Shown: in pieces, positions 61,561 through 64,000 of the stretch | How the letters are laid out: each line of letters begins with the position of its first letter | Numbering within the stretch: the first letter of the stretch is position 1 | Source of the DNA: Lodderomyces elongisporus | Lineage: Eukaryota; Ascomycota; Pichiomycetes; Serinales; Debaryomycetaceae | DNA length: 64,000 nucleotides | Reading direction: 5' to 3' | NCBI RefSeq assembly: GCF_030384665.1 | Contig: NC_083674.1 | Coordinates: 2,418,001 to 2,482,000, forward strand | Notes under the pieces: generated by a model | The model's input: only the letters and a program-made list of their open reading frames with translations | The model's database searches: none | Told to the model about the DNA's origin: nothing | Position numbers and translations under genes: made by a program

Positions 61561-62415
61561 ATGCTCTTCCACAGGATACTACCGCAATATAAAACTGCGA
61601 TTTCCACATACTTGACCCCAACACACTGCAGACTCTATATTGCCAACTTAGTCACATCAAGAAGAATGACCAATATTGAAGCTGCTAAGAAGTTGGCTGC
61701 ATACAGAGCCGTTGATGAGAACCTCCCACCACACGCAAAAGTCATTGGAATTGGATCAGGTTCGACTGTGGTCTACGTTGCGGAACGTATTGGTCAGTTG
61801 CCAAACAAAGACGACTTTGTTTGCATTTCCACCGGTTTCCAATCCAAACAACTCATTATTGATAATGGATTGAAGTTGGGACAAATTGAGCAACATCCAT
61901 CGATTGATATTGCTTTCGATGGTGCTGATGAAGTTGATCCACAGTTAAATTTGATTAAAGGCGGAGGTGCCTGTTTATTCCAGGAAAAGCTCGTTGCGTC
62001 TGCATCGGATAAATTGATCATTGTTGCTGATTTTAGAAAGCAATCCAAACATTTGGGACAGAACTGGCGTCAAGGTGTGCCAATTGAGGTTGTTCCTATC
62101 GCATTTACAAAATTGATAAACGACTTGAAGAGATTGGGTGCCAAGAGTGTCGATTTGAGACAAGGTGGAAAGGCTAAAGCAGGACCCGTGATTACTGATA
62201 ATAATAATTTCATATTGGATGCTGATTTTGGAATTATTGAGGATCCAAAGAGCTTGCATTTGCAATTGAAGCAATTGGTTGGTGTGGTGGATACTGGGTT
62301 GTTTACCGGAATCACTGAAAAAGTTTACTTTGGAGAAGAGTCGGGTGAGGTGACGACTTGGGATGGAGTAGTCACTGGTTCGACTACTGAAGAGGTTATT
62401 GCTGAGTCCAAATAA
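61561..62415 (+). CDS. RKI1: Ribose-5-phosphate ketol-isomerase RKI1
   Basis: The protein interconverts ribose 5-phosphate and ribulose 5-phosphate in the pentose phosphate pathway. The RpiA family signatures are intact: [17 protein letters not shown] (about 62-78), [24 protein letters not shown] with catalytic acidic residues (about 115-138), [16 protein letters not shown], and [15 protein letters not shown]. From the first ATG (61561) it has 284 residues; from the internal ATG at 61666 it has 249, close to the usual cytosolic size. The extra 35 residues contain Arg, Lys and His but no Asp or Glu and could be a mitochondrial presequence. The first ATG has T at -3, whereas the second has A, so both may be used. 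Catalytic identity is certain; the extension is inferred. Confidence 0.96.
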   Translation: MLFHRILPQYKTAISTYLTPTHCRLYIANLVTSRRMTNIEAAKKLAAYRAVDENLPPHAKVIGIGSGSTVVYVAERIGQLPNKDDFVCISTGFQSKQLIIDNGLKLGQIEQHPSIDIAFDGADEVDPQLNLIKGGGACLFQEKLVASASDKLIIVADFRKQSKHLGQNWRQGVPIEVVPIAFTKLINDLKRLGAKSVDLRQGGKAKAGPVITDNNNFILDADFGIIEDPKSLHLQLKQLVGVVDTGLFTGITEKVYFGEESGEVTTWDGVVTGSTTEEVIAESK

Positions 62416-62663
62416 AGAACAGAAGGGCTCATGAGCAAAATTGGTGGACGATTTGCCTTGTTGTGTTATAGATTCTATAGTGATATGCATATATGTATAT
62501 ATAGATATGCAAAAAAATAATTAGTGCCAATTTCAGTAATGCAAAGTATATTTGTACATCATGCAAAAAAAAAAAAAAATTACATACATACATACATATA
62601 TGTATATATATATATATATATATATCCAGCTTAATTAACTACCGAATCGATTTTGACCATCGC
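62416..62663. terminator. Convergent RKI1/ARF3 intergenic region with TA repeats
   Basis: It has ATGCATATATGTATATATAGATATGC near 62484-62509 and a TACATA/TA array at 62581-62625. These UAUAUA-type elements read the same on both strands and may serve 3'-end formation of both genes (inference). Confidence 0.5.
62581..62625. repeat. (TACA)4 / (TA)n array
   Basis: TACATACATACATACA followed by TATATGTATATA and a TA run, in the convergent RKI1/ARF3 gap. Confidence 0.9.
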
Positions 62664-63308
<645 letters not shown>

Positions 63309-64000
63309 TTTTTAATTTTTTAATTTTTTTTTTTTGAAAATGGAAAATGTTTTGTATATTAGGTTGTGTAGTATATTGTTGAGCCAAACTATTTAGTTTT
63401 GCTTTGAAATTCCTTTGTTATTGGTATATATTGTTCTCCTATGATGAAGATGTTTATTTGTTTGTTTGTTTGTTTGTTCCGTACTTCAAAAAAAAAAAAA
63501 AAATGACGTATACTTGATAAAACAAAGTGGTAATTAACAATCAAACTTCAACAAATGATAAGTGTATGGAAAATTTTATTGGTTATTAAAGAGTGGATAT
63601 GAAGTTGGATCCTGGAAATTTGAATCGGCCTATTTGATTCTATTTGATGGAAATAAACAAAATAAAAGGAAGAAGAAAAAAAAAAGATTAAATTGAATTA
63701 AATTGGAAGGAATTATGAGCTAGGGAATCGCGATATATTGAATGTATATATTAGATTAGTGATCCAAAACTGTGGGTAGTGAAATGAAGCGAGTAATCGG
63801 GTTTGAGAATCAAAGTGTTTGATTGTCTAGCGATATATGAAAGCGTGGGTGGGTGGATATGTATATATGTGTGTGTGTGTGTTTAAGAAATGGCGTTGAA
63901 AAGGGTTGTACTCTGTGTTGATTGTTTTTTGTTTTTTTTTTGTTTTTTTGGTAATAATTTATTTGTTCCTGAAAGTGTGTTACCTAATATATTCGTATAC
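63309..64000. other. Upstream region of ARF3 to window edge
   Basis: AT-rich with a TTTG tetranucleotide run near 63460-63477, a TG tract near 63870-63880 and poly-T near 63940. I see no frame running off the right edge and no RNA gene. Confidence 0.6.

Overview
This window is nuclear DNA from a budding yeast of the CUG-Ser1 (CTG) clade. The Lodderomyces elongisporus / Candida parapsilosis group is my best guess; that is an inference, not a search result. The support is: genes are mostly intronless and have Saccharomyces/Candida orthologues; the few introns have TACTAAC/TACTAAT branch sites close to the 3' splice site; there is a POX18-type SCP2 gene pair; CTG is rare and at least one CTG (54967-54969, in RAV1) sits where Ser is expected; RPS7A has a Cbf1/Tbf1-type promoter, as described for Candida albicans. 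Residues quoted here follow the standard code, so Leu at a CTG codon is probably Ser. Intergenic DNA is AT-rich and packed with microsatellites, several of which also expand inside coding regions.

Layout. 1-1440 (-): UNC93-like membrane protein, cut by the window edge, behind a 4.3-kb gene-free upstream region. 5698-7200 (-): group II PLP decarboxylase. 8016-8087 (-): tRNA-Glu(UUC). 8352-9842 (+): AIM22 lipoate ligase. 10201-12615 (-): MVP1 sorting nexin in three exons. 13569-17411 (-): PMC1 calcium ATPase, followed upstream by a 4.5-kb gene-free stretch. 21913-22027 (+): intron-containing tRNA-Arg(CCU). 22168-23220 (-): secreted or membrane protein of unknown function. 24623-25183 (+): RPS7A. 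25745-27577 (-) BZZ1 and 27949-29928 (+) APP1: divergent actin-patch pair. 29983-31224 (-): TMA46. 32081-40792 (-): TAO3/PAG1. 42142-45537 (+): MET18. 45966-46688 (-): RRT14. 49534-49923 and 51102-51500 (+): tandem SCP2/POX18 paralogues. 52705-53610 (+): COG7. 53833-54382 (-): PET191, two exons. 54874-59499 (+): RAV1. 60063-60722 (-): unknown basic protein. 61561-62415 (+): RKI1. 62664-63308 (-): Arf6-type ARF3, two exons.

There are no operons, transposons, CRISPR arrays or phage. The genes serve separate housekeeping roles: mitochondrial lipoylation and cytochrome oxidase assembly, endosome and Golgi traffic, vacuolar calcium and V-ATPase, actin patches and polarity, ribosomes, peroxisomal lipid handling, and the pentose phosphate pathway. 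The only functional pairings I can argue are BZZ1/APP1 (shared promoter, same cellular structure) and the SCP2 tandem duplication.

I did not find a clearly new biological system. The best leads are: a Cbf1-Tbf1-Cbf1 arrangement before RPS7A; a G-rich cluster (26-base poly-G, GA tract and a canonical G-quadruplex motif); a probable mitochondrial presequence on RKI1 with paired start codons; an intron in tRNA-Arg(CCU); very short first exons with GTACGN donor sites; TA-repeat elements in most convergent gene gaps; and an orphan acidic reading frame without a start codon.
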